Below, piece by piece: positions 1-9,458 of a stretch of 64,000 nucleotides of DNA. Under the pieces are notes generated by a model. That model was not told the origin of the DNA, searched no databases, and saw only the letters and a list, made by a program, of their open reading frames with translations. Numbering within the stretch: the stretch's first letter is position 1; every line of letters starts with the position of its first letter. The translations under genes and the position numbers were made by a program. The DNA is from JASHVB01 sp963780805 (GTDB lineage: Bacteria > Pseudomonadota > Alphaproteobacteria > Acetobacterales > Acetobacteraceae), in contig CAWADP010000028.1 of the NCBI GenBank assembly GCA_963780805.1, positions 141,614 through 205,613 of the forward strand, written 5' to 3'.

Positions 1-963
1 GCCGGCGCCAGCGTCGCGGACAGCGCGGACGCCGTATTCGCCGGCGCGGAACTGATCGTGAAGGTGAAGGAGCCGCAGCCAGCGGAGATAGCGCGGCTGC
101 GCCAGGGTCAGGCGTTGTTCACCTACCTGCACCTCGCGGCCGACAAGGCGCAGACGGAAGGCCTGCTGCGCTCCGGTGCCACCTGCATCGCCTATGAAAC
201 CGTCACCGACGCCCGTGGCGCGCTGCCGCTTCTGGCGCCGATGAGCGAAGTCGCTGGGCGGATGGCCGTCCAGGTGGGCGCGCATTGCCTGGAAAAAGAG
301 CAAGGCGGCGCCGGCGTGCTGTTGGGCGGCGTGCCGGGTGTGGCGCCGGGCAAAGTGGTGGTGCTGGGCGGCGGCGTCTCCGGCACCAATGCCGCGCGCA
401 TGGCGGTCGGGCTCGAGGCGTCGGTCACCGTCATCGACAAGTCGTTGCCGCGTCTCTACGAGCTCGACCTGCAATTCGGTCCCCGCGCCACCACCCTGTT
501 CGCCACCGCCGAAGCGATCGAGCAAGCGGTGCTGGCGGCCGACCTGGTAATCGGCGCCGTACTGGTGCCCGGGGCCGCGGCGCCGAAGCTGGTGACGCGC
601 GCCATGGTGCGGGCGATGCGGCCGGGCTCGGTGCTGGTGGACATCTCGATCGACCAGGGCGGCTGCTTCGAGACCAGCCGGCCGACCACGCACTCCGATC
701 CCACCTATGTGGAGCATGGCGTGGTGCACTATTGCGTCACCAACATGCCGGGCGCGGTCGCGCACACCTCCACGTTCGCGCTGAACAACGCGACGCTGCC
801 GTTCGTGCTGGCGCTGGCCGACAAGGGATGGCGGGCGGCGCTGGCGGACGATCCGCATTTGCGTCACGGCCTGAACGTCCACGCCGGTCGGGTGACGCAC
901 GCGGCCGTGGCGCGGGATTTGGGGCTGGAGTACGCAGCTGCCGAGGACGTGCTGCGCGGGTAG
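1..963 (+). CDS. ald: Alanine dehydrogenase, 5'-truncated by window edge
   Basis: NAD-dependent alanine dehydrogenase, which interconverts L-alanine with pyruvate and ammonia in the cytoplasm. The frame is open from base 1, so roughly the first 50 residues of a family of about 370 lie outside the window. Seen: the substrate-site segment YLHLAA near visible residue 41, the Rossmann nucleotide loop GGGVSGTNAA near residue 122, and the typical C-terminal segment NMPGAVAHTSTFALNNATLP. No neighbour is co-directional; the next two genes converge on it. A GC-rich hairpin follows the stop. The identification is firm at family level. Confidence 0.95.
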   Translation, partial: AGASVADSADAVFAGAELIVKVKEPQPAEIARLRQGQALFTYLHLAADKAQTEGLLRSGATCIAYETVTDARGALPLLAPMSEVAGRMAVQVGAHCLEKEQGGAGVLLGGVPGVAPGKVVVLGGGVSGTNAARMAVGLEASVTVIDKSLPRLYELDLQFGPRATTLFATAEAIEQAVLAADLVIGAVLVPGAAAPKLVTRAMVRAMRPGSVLVDISIDQGGCFETSRPTTHSDPTYVEHGVVHYCVTNMPGAVAHTSTFALNNATLPFVLALADKGWRAALADDPHLRHGLNVHAGRVTHAAVARDLGLEYAAAEDVLRG

Positions 964-979
964 AGTCCGGTCGATGCCC

Positions 980-998
980 GAGCGCCACCACGGCGCTC
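980..998. terminator. Candidate bidirectional terminator hairpin
   Basis: A perfect 7-bp stem (gagcgcc / ggcgctc) with a 5-base loop lies between the convergent stops of alanine dehydrogenase and the next minus-strand gene. There is no clear U-tract, so intrinsic termination is only a possibility. Confidence 0.35.
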
Positions 999-1323
999 AG
1001 ACCGCGAAAGCACCGACCTTGACGGCCAGCAAGGCGACGTTGTTCAGCAAGTTCAGCCACGCCTGGGTATCCTGCAACGCCGCCAGCTTGTGGTTGATGG
1101 CCGCGGTCGCCGCATCCAGGTCCTTTTGCGCCGCCGCCACGCCCGCATCGCCGGTCAAAGCCTTTCCGATCGCGGCTGCCGCCGCCTCGACCGCCTGCAG
1201 CTTCGCCTCGTGCAGCGCCCTGAAGTCGCCGGATGGATCGGCGGCGACGGCAGCGTCATAGGCATCGTCGGCGGCGTTGGCGGCGTTGTTCAAACTGGCA
1301 ATGACCTCGTCTATGGTCGGCAT
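997..1323 (-). CDS. Small alanine-rich helical protein, unknown function
   Basis: 108 residues, strongly alanine-rich and predicted helical, with heptad-like spacing that suggests a coiled coil or helical bundle. There is no signal peptide and no cysteine. It ends three bases after the stop of the lipoprotein gene upstream on the same strand, so the two are probably co-transcribed. I do not recognise a family. Confidence 0.6.
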   Translation of the reverse strand: MPTIDEVIASLNNAANAADDAYDAAVAADPSGDFRALHEAKLQAVEAAAAAIGKALTGDAGVAAAQKDLDAATAAINHKLAALQDTQAWLNLLNNVALLAVKVGAFAV

Positions 1324-1326
1324 AGC

Positions 1327-2310
1327 TTACGTCCCTTTCGGCGCTTGCAGCCTGGTCGCCAGTCCCTGCAGATTGCTCAGGATGGTGCCGATGGCGGCGA
1401 AATCGAGCGGAACGCCGGCCTTCAGGTTCTCATGCTGCTTCAGCAGGGCATTCAGGGCGTCAACAGTTCTGTCATAAGCGGCCCCGGCTGTGCTGACGGC
1501 ATCCCTGGCGCTGACGGAAACCGCATTCAGGCAGCCTCTTCTGAGGTTGGGATTGCGGGCCACCAGAGCATCCACGGCGCTGACGGATTTCAGGTTCAAG
1601 GGCGCCCCCAACGCGTCCAGCAACGGCGCACAGGAATACACGCCGGCAGAGAACAGATCCGTGGCGACGCCGACGATCTGGCGCTGCACCAGGCCATTGT
1701 TCATGACGATCAGATTGCGCCTGGCTGGATCGGCCAGGATCGGGATCACCGTCCGCAGCACGGTTTCGATGCGGTTGCTGGCATCCAGCACCTGCTGGGC
1801 CTGCACGCCGCCGATGATCATGCCGGCTCCGGTCGATGCACGCTGGCACAGGTTCGCCTGTGTCGGCGTACGTGGCGCCATGCTGTCAACCAGCCGGGCA
1901 GCCGAGGCGCAGAGGCTGTCGGCCGCGGGCCCGAAGTTCCCCTCGGCCTCGAAGTTCCCCTCGGCATTGAACGCCGCCAGGTTGCCGAGCGTGGCATAGG
2001 CCGCCGCCAGTTCGTCCAGCATGGCGGCATAGGCCGACAGCGTGGTTTGGATTCCGGCTTCCTGCTTCAGGAATTCCTGCGTGGCCGGATCGTCCATATC
2101 ATTGCCAAAGCCGGCATCGAACACGACTGCCCTGTTCAAGGCTGCGTAGGTGGCCGCGCTCAGCGTGACGGTCTGTTGCATCTGGGTCGCGGCTGTCTGC
2201 CCCGCCTTCGCCAGGCCGGCGCCATCGCCCGGCACGGGAGAACCGCAGGCGCTCAGCATGGCTGCCACGATGGTGGCGGCAAGCGCGGCTTGGACAAGGC
2301 GTGGACGCAT
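1327..2310 (-). CDS. Putative lipoprotein, unknown function
   Basis: I start it at the methionine followed by RPRLVQAALA because this gives a classic lipoprotein signal: basic n-region, hydrophobic core and the lipobox LSAC near residues 18-21. The longer frame (start 2373) would bury the signal behind 21 polar residues. The mature part (about 305 residues) is alanine-rich and probably helical. It contains a duplicated hexapeptide (FEAEGN-type) encoded by an 18-bp tandem repeat. It sits just upstream of the small helical protein, likely as one operon. Function unknown; probably attached to a membrane facing the periplasm. Confidence 0.65.
   Translation of the reverse strand: MRPRLVQAALAATIVAAMLSACGSPVPGDGAGLAKAGQTAATQMQQTVTLSAATYAALNRAVVFDAGFGNDMDDPATQEFLKQEAGIQTTLSAYAAMLDELAAAYATLGNLAAFNAEGNFEAEGNFGPAADSLCASAARLVDSMAPRTPTQANLCQRASTGAGMIIGGVQAQQVLDASNRIETVLRTVIPILADPARRNLIVMNNGLVQRQIVGVATDLFSAGVYSCAPLLDALGAPLNLKSVSAVDALVARNPNLRRGCLNAVSVSARDAVSTAGAAYDRTVDALNALLKQHENLKAGVPLDFAAIGTILSNLQGLATRLQAPKGT
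1931..1966. repeat. 18-bp tandem repeat, 2 copies, inside lipoprotein gene
   Basis: Two adjacent copies of (t/c)cgaagttcccctcggc(c/a), in frame, giving a repeated GNFEAE-like peptide. It is one of several in-frame minisatellites in this window. Confidence 0.8.
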
Positions 2311-2541
2311 CACTCGGCTCCGGCGGCTATGTGCCGCGGGCCGTTTGTTATCACAACTGACGCACAATGTCAATCAGAATCACGCACTCCGACCACCACC
2401 GCCCCGCCGCCCAGAACGCCGGGACGCCGGGACGCCGACCCTCTGACGTCTGCATCTCCGCGTGCCGGGGGCGCAGGGCAGGCTGGCGGAAGCTGTCTGA
2501 GGTTGAAAGGGAGTCACGAATGCGGGGCGCTCCCCGCTTGT

Positions 2542-3472
2542 TCAGGCGAAGTGCGGCATGATATCCGAAACAAAAAGCTCAAGCGTTTCCATGTCGTTTC
2601 TATAGTCGCTGTTGATCAACAGTTGGACACCGGCATCCCGGGTACTGACCGACCAGATCGATCGCTTCCGACACGCTGCCGACGAAACCACGCAGCGGTC
2701 CGCGCGCGGAGAAGCGCTCGCGCTTGGCGGCCACCGCGGCATCGTCGCGGGCGATCAGCCAACTTAAGTTGTGGGTCCGCTCGATCGCGTCATAATCCCT
2801 CGGCGCGGCATCACAATGGCCGCGCAACACGGCAAACTTGTGCTTCACGTTCGCCAGATCGCCCCCGACATTGCAGGCATCGGCGAGGCGGGCGACCGCG
2901 CGCAAGGTCATCTGCTCACCGCCACCCGCGATCATCACCGGCGGGCGCGGCTTCTGCACTGGCTTCGGTTCGAGGATCGCGTCCTCGACGTGAAAGTAGC
3001 GGCCGTGGAAGGTGGTGCGCGGCTCGCTCCACATTTGCAGGATCAGCCGGACGGCTTCCTCCATCTGGCGGATGCGCGTAGCCGGCCGTGGCGGAAACTC
3101 CCAGCCATATTGCTTGTATTCGCCCTCGAACCAGCCGGCGCCGATGCCAAGCGTCATCCGGCCGCCGCTGATCTGGTCGACGCCGGCAGCGATCTTGGCG
3201 AGATGCGCCGGATTGCGGTAGGCAACCGACGTGGCGAGCGTGGCAAGCCGAATACGGCTGGTGACCGCGGCCAACGCCGACAGCACCGTCCAGCCTTCCA
3301 TGAACGGCTCGGTTGGTGCCCCCACGCCGCCGATCTGGATCAGGTGGTCCATCACCGAGAACCAGACGAAGCCATGGTTCTCGGCCCATTGCGCCTTTGC
3401 CTTGATCCCCTCGAACGCCTTGGCCGGATCGGGGCCGTACACCCATGACGGATTATGAACGCCAAATTTCAT
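2542..3472 (-). pseudogene. LLM-class F420/flavin-dependent oxidoreductase, C-terminal frameshift
   Basis: A luciferase-like TIM-barrel oxidoreductase. The N-terminal 277 or so residues are intact, including NPAHLAKIAAGVDQISGGRM and GIGAGW, which are typical of the LLM family. After DLVGQY the frame runs into an unrelated 12-residue tail and stops at 2600. The expected ending (YRDAGVQLL, then ETLELF and IMPHFA) is present in another minus frame and stops at 2542. Removing one C from the CCCGGG run at 2637-2642 joins the two parts. This is therefore either a real 1-bp frameshift or a sequencing error. The enzyme may still fold, but it would lack its last helix. Confidence 0.8.
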
Positions 3473-3861
3473 TACTGAACACTCCCCTCTCGGTTGGCCT
3501 GACGCTGTTGTGCCGCCGATCAGGACTTGGTGATTGCCAAGAATGAGGCGGCGTGACCGAATGACACAGGAGCGGTTGCTGTGACGGTGGTGCCTCCCAG
3601 GCGGATCGCTGTATACACTGGTACATATCGATCACACGACGGTCAACTGGATCGAGAGGCTATACTAGCGAGGCCGATCAGGCGTGGCCAACGGAAAGGG
3701 ATGTGGGTGGCGATGGGCATGATTCGCAAGCACCCGGCGTTGTTGCGCTGGCCTTCTGCGTCCGCAGGCGAGTTTCTCGCTTCGCCCCCGCCGTTTCGGC
3801 AGAATAGCCGCAGGAGGCGGCGGCATGATCGCAAGCTCCAATCTTTCAGAGGAGAACAGGC
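3473..3861. other. Divergent intergenic region without a gene
   Basis: 389 bp between the minus-strand LLM gene and the plus-strand aldo/keto reductase. No credible coding frame. A dyad of the form tgta-N8-taca lies near 3611-3626 and could be an operator, but this is weak. It probably holds divergent promoters. Confidence 0.4.
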
Positions 3862-4842
3862 ATGAAATACACCAAGCTCGGCCGCACCGGCCTCGACGTG
3901 TCGCGCATCTGCCTTGGCTGCATGAGCTACGGCGGCGGCAATCAGGGCAACCACGCATGGAGCCTGGGCGAGGAGGAAAGTCGCCCGTTCATCAAGAAGG
4001 CGCTCGAGGCCGGGATCAATTTCTTCGATACGGCGAACCGCTATTCGCTCGGCAATAGCGAGGAGATTCTTGGCGGGGCCATCAAGGACTTCGCCCGCCG
4101 CGACGAGGTGGTGATCGCGACCAAGGTCTACGGCCGGATGCGGCCCGGCCCGAACGGCACCGGCCTGTCGCGCAAGGCGATCTTCGCCGAAATCGACAAT
4201 AGCCTGCGCCGGCTCGGCATGGACTATGTCGACCTCTACCAGATTCATCGCTTCGACCACGAGACGCCGATCGAGGAGACACTCGAGGCACTTCACGATC
4301 TCGTGAAGGCGGGGAAGGTTCGCTACATTGGCGCCTCGTCGATGCACGCCTGGGAGTTCGCTCGTGCACTTGGCATCGCCGAGAAGCACGGCTGGACCCG
4401 CTTTGTCAGCATGCAGAACCTCGTCAACCTGCTGTATCGCGAGGAGGAACGCGAGATGCTGCCGCTGTGCGCCGCGGAAGGCATCGGCGTCATTCCGTGG
4501 AGCCCACAGGCGCGGGGAAAGCTGAGCCGCGATTGGGATTACACCAGCACCCGCACCGAGACCGACGACGCAATGACCCGGCTGTTCTCGAAGACGCAGG
4601 AAGCCGACAAGAAAGTTGTCGACCGTGTCGCTGAGGTCGCCAAGGCCCGCGGCATTCCTCGCGCCCAGGTCGCGCTGGCATGGGTCCTGTCGAAACTGGT
4701 CATCACCGCGCCGATCGTCGGTGCGACCAAGCTGCACCACCTGGACGACGCGATCGCGGCGGTGGACGTGAGATTGTCCGCCGATGAGATCGCCGCGCTC
4801 CAGGAACCCTACGTTCCCCACGCGGTCGTGGGCTTCGTATAG
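3862..4842 (+). CDS. Aldo/keto reductase
   Basis: NAD(P)H-dependent aldo/keto reductase of the YajO/Tas-like branch, 326 residues (full family length). Seen: LGRTGLDVSRICLGCM at the start, the catalytic Asp/Tyr segment FFDTANRYS with Asp and Tyr spaced as in the family, KVRYIGAS, and the C-terminal cofactor segment APIVGATKLHHLDDA. The start has a good ribosome site (agaggag, 8 bases upstream). It precedes a radical SAM-like gene in the same direction but is not overlapped by it. The substrate cannot be told from sequence. Confidence 0.9.
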   Translation: MKYTKLGRTGLDVSRICLGCMSYGGGNQGNHAWSLGEEESRPFIKKALEAGINFFDTANRYSLGNSEEILGGAIKDFARRDEVVIATKVYGRMRPGPNGTGLSRKAIFAEIDNSLRRLGMDYVDLYQIHRFDHETPIEETLEALHDLVKAGKVRYIGASSMHAWEFARALGIAEKHGWTRFVSMQNLVNLLYREEEREMLPLCAAEGIGVIPWSPQARGKLSRDWDYTSTRTETDDAMTRLFSKTQEADKKVVDRVAEVAKARGIPRAQVALAWVLSKLVITAPIVGATKLHHLDDAIAAVDVRLSADEIAALQEPYVPHAVVGFV

Positions 4843-4889
4843 TCTGGCAAAGGTAGCGACGCCGGCCCAAGACGCCGCTGGAGGTGGGA

Positions 4890-5894
4890 ATGTCGAGGGA
4901 GATCGTTGGAAAGGGGTTACGGTTTTCGCTGCGGCATGCACCCTGCGCCCATATCTGCCGCTACTGCCTGATCTCGGAATCGCGCAAGCGCAGCACGCTG
5001 CCGTTTGCGCGGTTCGAGCAGTTGGTGCATCGGTTCCATGATTGGAGGCAAGCCGAGCGGCAGGATCTTGAGATCGGCGTCTTTGTCGGACCATCCTTCG
5101 ACTTCGACATCGACACGTTGAGCGGCATCGCGCGCCTGCGGGAGCGACGCGGTGCAAAATTCCGTATTCTCAATCTCGGCGGGCTGCGCATCCGGCGCGG
5201 CGAGGAGCTCGCAGCCTGGCTACAGGAGCGTCGGGCCGCCGGCATTGTCGGCTTCCACGTCTCGCTCGCGGGTTATGGCGACACACACGATCGCTGGAAC
5301 GGCCGCCGCGGTGATTTCGAGTATCAGGCTGCGATTTTACGACTGGGTGGCGAACATGGCATGATACGCGAGGAAAAACTGTTCTTGACCAGGAATACCC
5401 TGCCACTGTTCGACCGGTTGCTCGACTTTCTCGATGCTATCCCAGGCGAGCTACGCCGCCGCACCGCCGGCCCTTTCTTTTATGCCGGGCTGGCGACCCG
5501 CTACGAGGACGAGCGTCTCACGGAAGACGATCGCGACAGCCTGCCGAAGCGGATCAATGAACTCCGGCCGGCGAAGTTCGATACCTGGCTGTCCGAGCGG
5601 GAATGGATCCCCGTGATGTTGGAAACCGCCAGCAAGCCTCGGCGCCTGATGCTCAAGCTCGATGTCAATGAATCGAACATCGACCATCTCGAGCGCGCAT
5701 CCTGCGAGGAGATTTTCACCACGCGCGAGCGGGAGTACCGGGAAAGCTACCGCGCAACGCCGGCACTCGATGAGCTTTGCGCCCGCTACGGCGACCGGAC
5801 CAACCGCCGGATCTATATCATGAGCCGTGACGTCGAGGGCAGGTGGCTTGACCTCCTTCAACGCGAGACGAGGGCTCCCAAGCCGATTGATTGA
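4890..5894 (+). CDS. Radical SAM-like protein
   Basis: About 334 residues. A CxxxCxxC cluster (CAHICRYC, near residues 19-26) matches the [4Fe-4S]/SAM-binding signature of the radical SAM superfamily, and a GFHVSLAG segment resembles later strands of the barrel. I prefer the ATG at 4890 because ggagg lies 5 bases upstream; a GTG at 4884 is in frame but lies inside that site. There is no SPASM-type Cys-rich tail. The neighbours do not reveal a peptide substrate. The reaction is unknown; the superfamily call is reasonable but based on one motif plus length. Confidence 0.65.
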   Translation: MSREIVGKGLRFSLRHAPCAHICRYCLISESRKRSTLPFARFEQLVHRFHDWRQAERQDLEIGVFVGPSFDFDIDTLSGIARLRERRGAKFRILNLGGLRIRRGEELAAWLQERRAAGIVGFHVSLAGYGDTHDRWNGRRGDFEYQAAILRLGGEHGMIREEKLFLTRNTLPLFDRLLDFLDAIPGELRRRTAGPFFYAGLATRYEDERLTEDDRDSLPKRINELRPAKFDTWLSEREWIPVMLETASKPRRLMLKLDVNESNIDHLERASCEEIFTTREREYRESYRATPALDELCARYGDRTNRRIYIMSRDVEGRWLDLLQRETRAPKPID

Positions 5895-6124
5895 CTGCAC
5901 TCTTCTTCGCTCATTCGCTGGTTTGCCTCTGCCTCGGTGCTCGTGTCAGTCGCAGCATCGAACGAACGTCCTGGCATGGAAGACCCGCTCGTCACCTTCG
6001 TCCTGGGGTGTCAGCATCATGGCACCGCGCCACCCGGACGTCGGGCTCGCGCGCTGCCGATGGCGGAACAGCTGCGCGCCGGGACGGTTAGCGGGCGAAC
6101 GCTGGCCATGCTATAGGTATCCGC

Positions 6125-7036
6125 ATGGGAGACCACGATACACTGGATATCCTGGCGGATCCGTTGGCGCAGTTGCGCGTCCGGCCGAACCCGGACGACC
6201 AGCGTCTGACCGTCAACCTCGCCGGCATCGACCACACCGGTACCGCGGTGGAAACCCGCGTCCCCGTGGAGAAATCCCTGACCCTGTTCCTCAATGGGCA
6301 GGAGATCGTCACCGCGATGACGATCGGCGACTACCCGGAAGATCTGGCGGTCGGCTATTTCCTCAACCAGGGCATGCTACGGCCGGACGACACGATCACG
6401 GGCATCGACTACGACGAGGAACTCTCGGTGATCGTCGTGCGCACCGCGCGCAAGACGGATTATGAAGAAAAGCTGCGCAAGAAAACGCAGACCTCCGGCT
6501 GCGCGCAGGGCACCGCTTTCGGCGACCTGATGGATGTGATCGAAGGCACGCAATTGCCGGCCGGCGAATTACGCACGTCCTGGCTGTATCGGTTGAGTCA
6601 GACGATCAATACGATCCCATCGCTCTACCTCGAAGCCGGCGCCATCCACGGCGCGGTCCTGTGCCGGCAGGATGAGCCGCTGATCTACATGGAGGACGTG
6701 GGCCGCCACAACGCGGTGGACAAGATCGCAGGCTACATGCACCGTCACGGCCTCACGGGCGGCGACAAGATCTTCTACACCACCGGCCGCCTTACATCCG
6801 AAATGATCATCAAGACCGTGCGCATGGGCATTCCCATCCTGGTGTCGCGTTCCGGCTTCACCGCCTGGGGCGTGGAGCTGGCGCGGAACGCCGGCCTGAC
6901 GCTGATCGGCCGGGCGCGTGGCAAGCGTTTCGTCGCGCTGGCTGGGCTCGAGCGCATCGTGTTCGATCAGACCCCGGATTTCGTACCGGAGGAGAGCCTG
7001 CGGCATCGGCGCAAGGCGGCGGGCGATGACATCTGA
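6125..7036 (+). CDS. fdhD: Formate dehydrogenase accessory sulfurtransferase FdhD
   Basis: FdhD passes sulfur from a cysteine desulfurase to the molybdenum or tungsten cofactor of formate dehydrogenase, which is required for activity. Seen: PVEKSLTLFLNG, the motif SGCAQGT with Cys126, and EDVGRHNAVDKIAGY and SRSGFTAWGVELA, all hallmarks of FdhD. Many FdhD proteins carry a CxxC pair at the catalytic loop; here only one Cys is present in it. It overlaps mobA by 11 bases and lies about 2.6 kb upstream of the formate dehydrogenase genes it presumably serves. Confidence 0.95.
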   Translation: MGDHDTLDILADPLAQLRVRPNPDDQRLTVNLAGIDHTGTAVETRVPVEKSLTLFLNGQEIVTAMTIGDYPEDLAVGYFLNQGMLRPDDTITGIDYDEELSVIVVRTARKTDYEEKLRKKTQTSGCAQGTAFGDLMDVIEGTQLPAGELRTSWLYRLSQTINTIPSLYLEAGAIHGAVLCRQDEPLIYMEDVGRHNAVDKIAGYMHRHGLTGGDKIFYTTGRLTSEMIIKTVRMGIPILVSRSGFTAWGVELARNAGLTLIGRARGKRFVALAGLERIVFDQTPDFVPEESLRHRRKAAGDDI

Positions 7037-7667
7037 TCCAACGTTGCCGCCGCCCACGGTTGGCGCGATCCTGGCGGGCGGCCTGGCGCGGCGCATGGGC
7101 GGCGGAGACAAACCGCTGCGTGCGGTGGGCGGACGTACCGCGCTGGCGCGGATCGTCGATCGCCTCACACCCCAGACCGTGCGCTTGATCCTCAACGCCA
7201 ACGACGACCCCGGGCGTTTCAGCCTGTATCGTTTACCGGTCGTCGCCGACAGCCTGCCTGATCATCCGGGTCCGCTCGCCGGTGTCCTGGCCGCACTCGA
7301 CTGGACCGCCGCTACCATCCCGGCCATTGCCTGGGTCGTGACCGCACCCGGCGACGCGCCATTCGTCCCGCACGACCTGGTGGCGCGGCTGCATGCCGCC
7401 CGCCAAGGCAGCGACACAATGTTCGCATGTGCCGGGTCGCAGGGCCGGACGCATCCCGTCATCGCGCTATGGCCTGTCGCGATACGGGACGAACTGCGCC
7501 GCGCGGTTGCGGAGCAAGGCGTGCGCAAGATCGATCTGTTTACGCAACACGGCGGCTGCGCGACCGCGGAATGGCCGGCAACGCCCGTGGACCCGTTCTT
7601 CAACGTCAACACGCCGGAGGATCTGGCCGAGGCGGACCGCGTCCTCGCGCTTTATCCGGATCTCTAA
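7026..7667 (+). CDS. mobA: Molybdenum cofactor guanylyltransferase MobA
   Basis: Transfers GMP to molybdopterin to make the guanine dinucleotide (MGD) form used by DMSO-reductase-family enzymes such as formate dehydrogenase. Seen: the nucleotidyltransferase loop ILAGGLARRMGGGDKPL (residues 15-31), DHPGPLAG, and FFNVNTPEDLA near the end. The start at 7026 is inside the fdhD stop region (11-base overlap), which implies translational coupling; the longer upstream frame is fdhD shadow. 213 residues is normal. It converges on moeA. Confidence 0.93.
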   Translation: MTSDPTLPPPTVGAILAGGLARRMGGGDKPLRAVGGRTALARIVDRLTPQTVRLILNANDDPGRFSLYRLPVVADSLPDHPGPLAGVLAALDWTAATIPAIAWVVTAPGDAPFVPHDLVARLHAARQGSDTMFACAGSQGRTHPVIALWPVAIRDELRRAVAEQGVRKIDLFTQHGGCATAEWPATPVDPFFNVNTPEDLAEADRVLALYPDL

Positions 7668-8918
7668 TCAGAGCAAGCCTTCATACGGCAGGTAGCCGAC
7701 GCTGTCGCCCGGCGTCACCTCGGTGACCGGTTCCCCCAGTTCCACGATTCCGACGGTTTCCGTCAGCGACGTGAGGATGCCCGCCCCATCCACGCTGTGT
7801 TTGTGCGCGCGCGGTTCGTCACCGGGACCGGACGACAGGCGCACCCGCACATATTCCCGCCGCCCGGCCTTCTTCCGATAGCTGAATTCAGCGCGCACCC
7901 GCAGGGTGGCTGGCGCCTCGACCGGTGCGCCCCCCAGCGCCGCGATCAATGGCCGCGCCACATACGCGAAGGTAATGAACGCTGCGACGGGATTGCCGGG
8001 CAGGCCGACGAACGGCACGCCGCGCACGGTGCCCATAGCCACCGGACGCCCGGGCTTGATCGCCAGGCGCCAGAATGTCAGGCGCCCAACCGTTTCGACA
8101 GCGGCTTTCACATGGTCCTCGTCGCCGGTCGAAACGCCGCCGGAGGTCAAAATCATGTCGCTGCCTTGTGCCGCTTCCGCCAGCGCATCGGCGATCGCAT
8201 CCTGCCGATCCGGCAAGATGCCCAGATCGCGCACCTGCGCCCCGGCCCGCGCCGCCAGCGCGGAGAGCAACACCCGGTTGGAATCGTAACGTTGTGCCGG
8301 GCCCGCCGGCGCTCCTGGCTCGACCAATTCGTCACCAGTGGAGAACAACGCGACCCGGATGGGCAGGCGCACCGGCAGGGAGCGCACACCAAGCGCCGCC
8401 GCAAGCGCCAGATCCTGCGGACGCAGCCGCCGCCCGCGTGGCAGCGCGCATGTGCCGCGTGCGACGTCTTCGCCGCGTGCGCGCGTATTGGCGCCCGGCC
8501 GCAGGCCGGTAGGAAACCGCACGCACCCTTCCGCGCCGACCCGCACGTCCTCTTGCATGAACACGGTATCCGCGCCTTGCGGCAGCGCGGCACCGGTGAA
8601 GATGCGCCGTGCCGTGCCTGGGGGCAGTGCGTCGATGGCCGGCTCACCCGCGGCGAGCCGGCCCACCACCGGCAGCACCGAAGCATCAGCCAGATCCGCG
8701 AGCCGGACCGCGTAGCCATCGACCGCGGAATTGTCGAAGGGCGGCAGATCGATCGCCGCAATCACGTCGTCGGCCAGGATGCGGCCGTCGGCCTCATGCA
8801 ACGGCACTGGCTGCGTGCCGGCGACGCACGGCACATCCGCGGCGATCCGCCGCAGTGCCGCATCGATCGAGAGCAATTTGCCGCCAAAGGCAAAGCAGTC
8901 GTCGGAAAGCTGTGCCAC
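7668..8918 (-). CDS. moeA: Molybdopterin molybdenumtransferase MoeA
   Basis: Inserts molybdate (or tungstate) into adenylylated molybdopterin. 416 residues, full length. Seen: LPPFDNSAVDGYA at 58-70, FSTGDELVEPG near 192-202, TSGGVSTGDE at 258-267 and GLPGNPVAAF at 305-314, all conserved MoeA motifs. The stop directly abuts that of mobA on the other strand. It is followed on its own 5' side by mobB, which ends 9 bases before it, so mobB-moeA are transcribed together. Confidence 0.95.
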   Translation of the reverse strand: MAQLSDDCFAFGGKLLSIDAALRRIAADVPCVAGTQPVPLHEADGRILADDVIAAIDLPPFDNSAVDGYAVRLADLADASVLPVVGRLAAGEPAIDALPPGTARRIFTGAALPQGADTVFMQEDVRVGAEGCVRFPTGLRPGANTRARGEDVARGTCALPRGRRLRPQDLALAAALGVRSLPVRLPIRVALFSTGDELVEPGAPAGPAQRYDSNRVLLSALAARAGAQVRDLGILPDRQDAIADALAEAAQGSDMILTSGGVSTGDEDHVKAAVETVGRLTFWRLAIKPGRPVAMGTVRGVPFVGLPGNPVAAFITFAYVARPLIAALGGAPVEAPATLRVRAEFSYRKKAGRREYVRVRLSSGPGDEPRAHKHSVDGAGILTSLTETVGIVELGEPVTEVTPGDSVGYLPYEGLL

Positions 8919-8927
8919 GCCTTTCCC

Positions 8928-9458
8928 CTAACTGTCGCGCCGGCCAAACCAGTCGATAGCGTCGATCGCAACGGCACGCCGCAGCACCACGTCGGCTATC
9001 GCGGCAACGTCATCAAGATGGTGTAGCGGAATCCTCAGGCCATGCAATGGCGCGTCCGAAGCGATGGCAACGATCGACGGATCGTCCGGATGCAGCAGCG
9101 GCTTCGCATTGGCCGCGCGGTGCACTTCGATCTTCGGATGTGCCTCGCGTTTGAAGCCTTCCACCAGCACCAGGTCCACCGGTGACATTTGCGCAAGCAT
9201 CGCAGGCAACCCGGGTTCCGTGTCGCCGCGCAATTCGTGCATCAGCGCCCAGCGCACCGAGGATGCTACCAGCACTTCCCGGGCGCCGGCCTGGCGGTGT
9301 TCCCACGAATCCTTGCCCGGCTGGTCGACGTCGAAATTGTGGTGCGCGTGCTTCAGGGTGGAGACCCGCAGATCCCTCGCGGTCAGCAACGGGATCAGCC
9401 GCCGCAACAGCGTCGTCTTGCCGGCGCCGCTCCAGCCAGCGAGTCCGATCACCCGCAT
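8928..9458 (-). CDS. mobB: Molybdopterin-guanine dinucleotide biosynthesis adapter MobB
   Basis: P-loop GTP-binding accessory protein for MGD synthesis. I start it at MRVIGLAGWSGAGKTT so that the P-loop (GWSGAGKTT, residues 8-16) sits at the usual N-terminal position; the longer frame adds 42 atypical residues. Also seen: KHAHHNFDVDQPGKDS and LVLVEGFKREAHPKIE, typical of MobB. 176 residues. It is the first gene of the mobB-moeA unit, diverging from the formate dehydrogenase operon with about 210 bp between. Confidence 0.93.
   Translation of the reverse strand: MRVIGLAGWSGAGKTTLLRRLIPLLTARDLRVSTLKHAHHNFDVDQPGKDSWEHRQAGAREVLVASSVRWALMHELRGDTEPGLPAMLAQMSPVDLVLVEGFKREAHPKIEVHRAANAKPLLHPDDPSIVAIASDAPLHGLRIPLHHLDDVAAIADVVLRRAVAIDAIDWFGRRDS

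Noticed and set aside
1090..3081. 663-codon plus-strand open frame
   Set aside because: Runs antisense through two lipoprotein-region genes and an LLM gene; translation shows reversed-strand composition only.
3611..3626. tgta-N8-taca dyad as an operator
   Set aside because: A dyad of this size arises easily by chance; no regulator gene adjacent.
3643..5157. 504-codon minus-strand open frame opposite the aldo/keto reductase
   Set aside because: Shadow of the reductase and the start of the radical SAM-like gene; no coherent domain.
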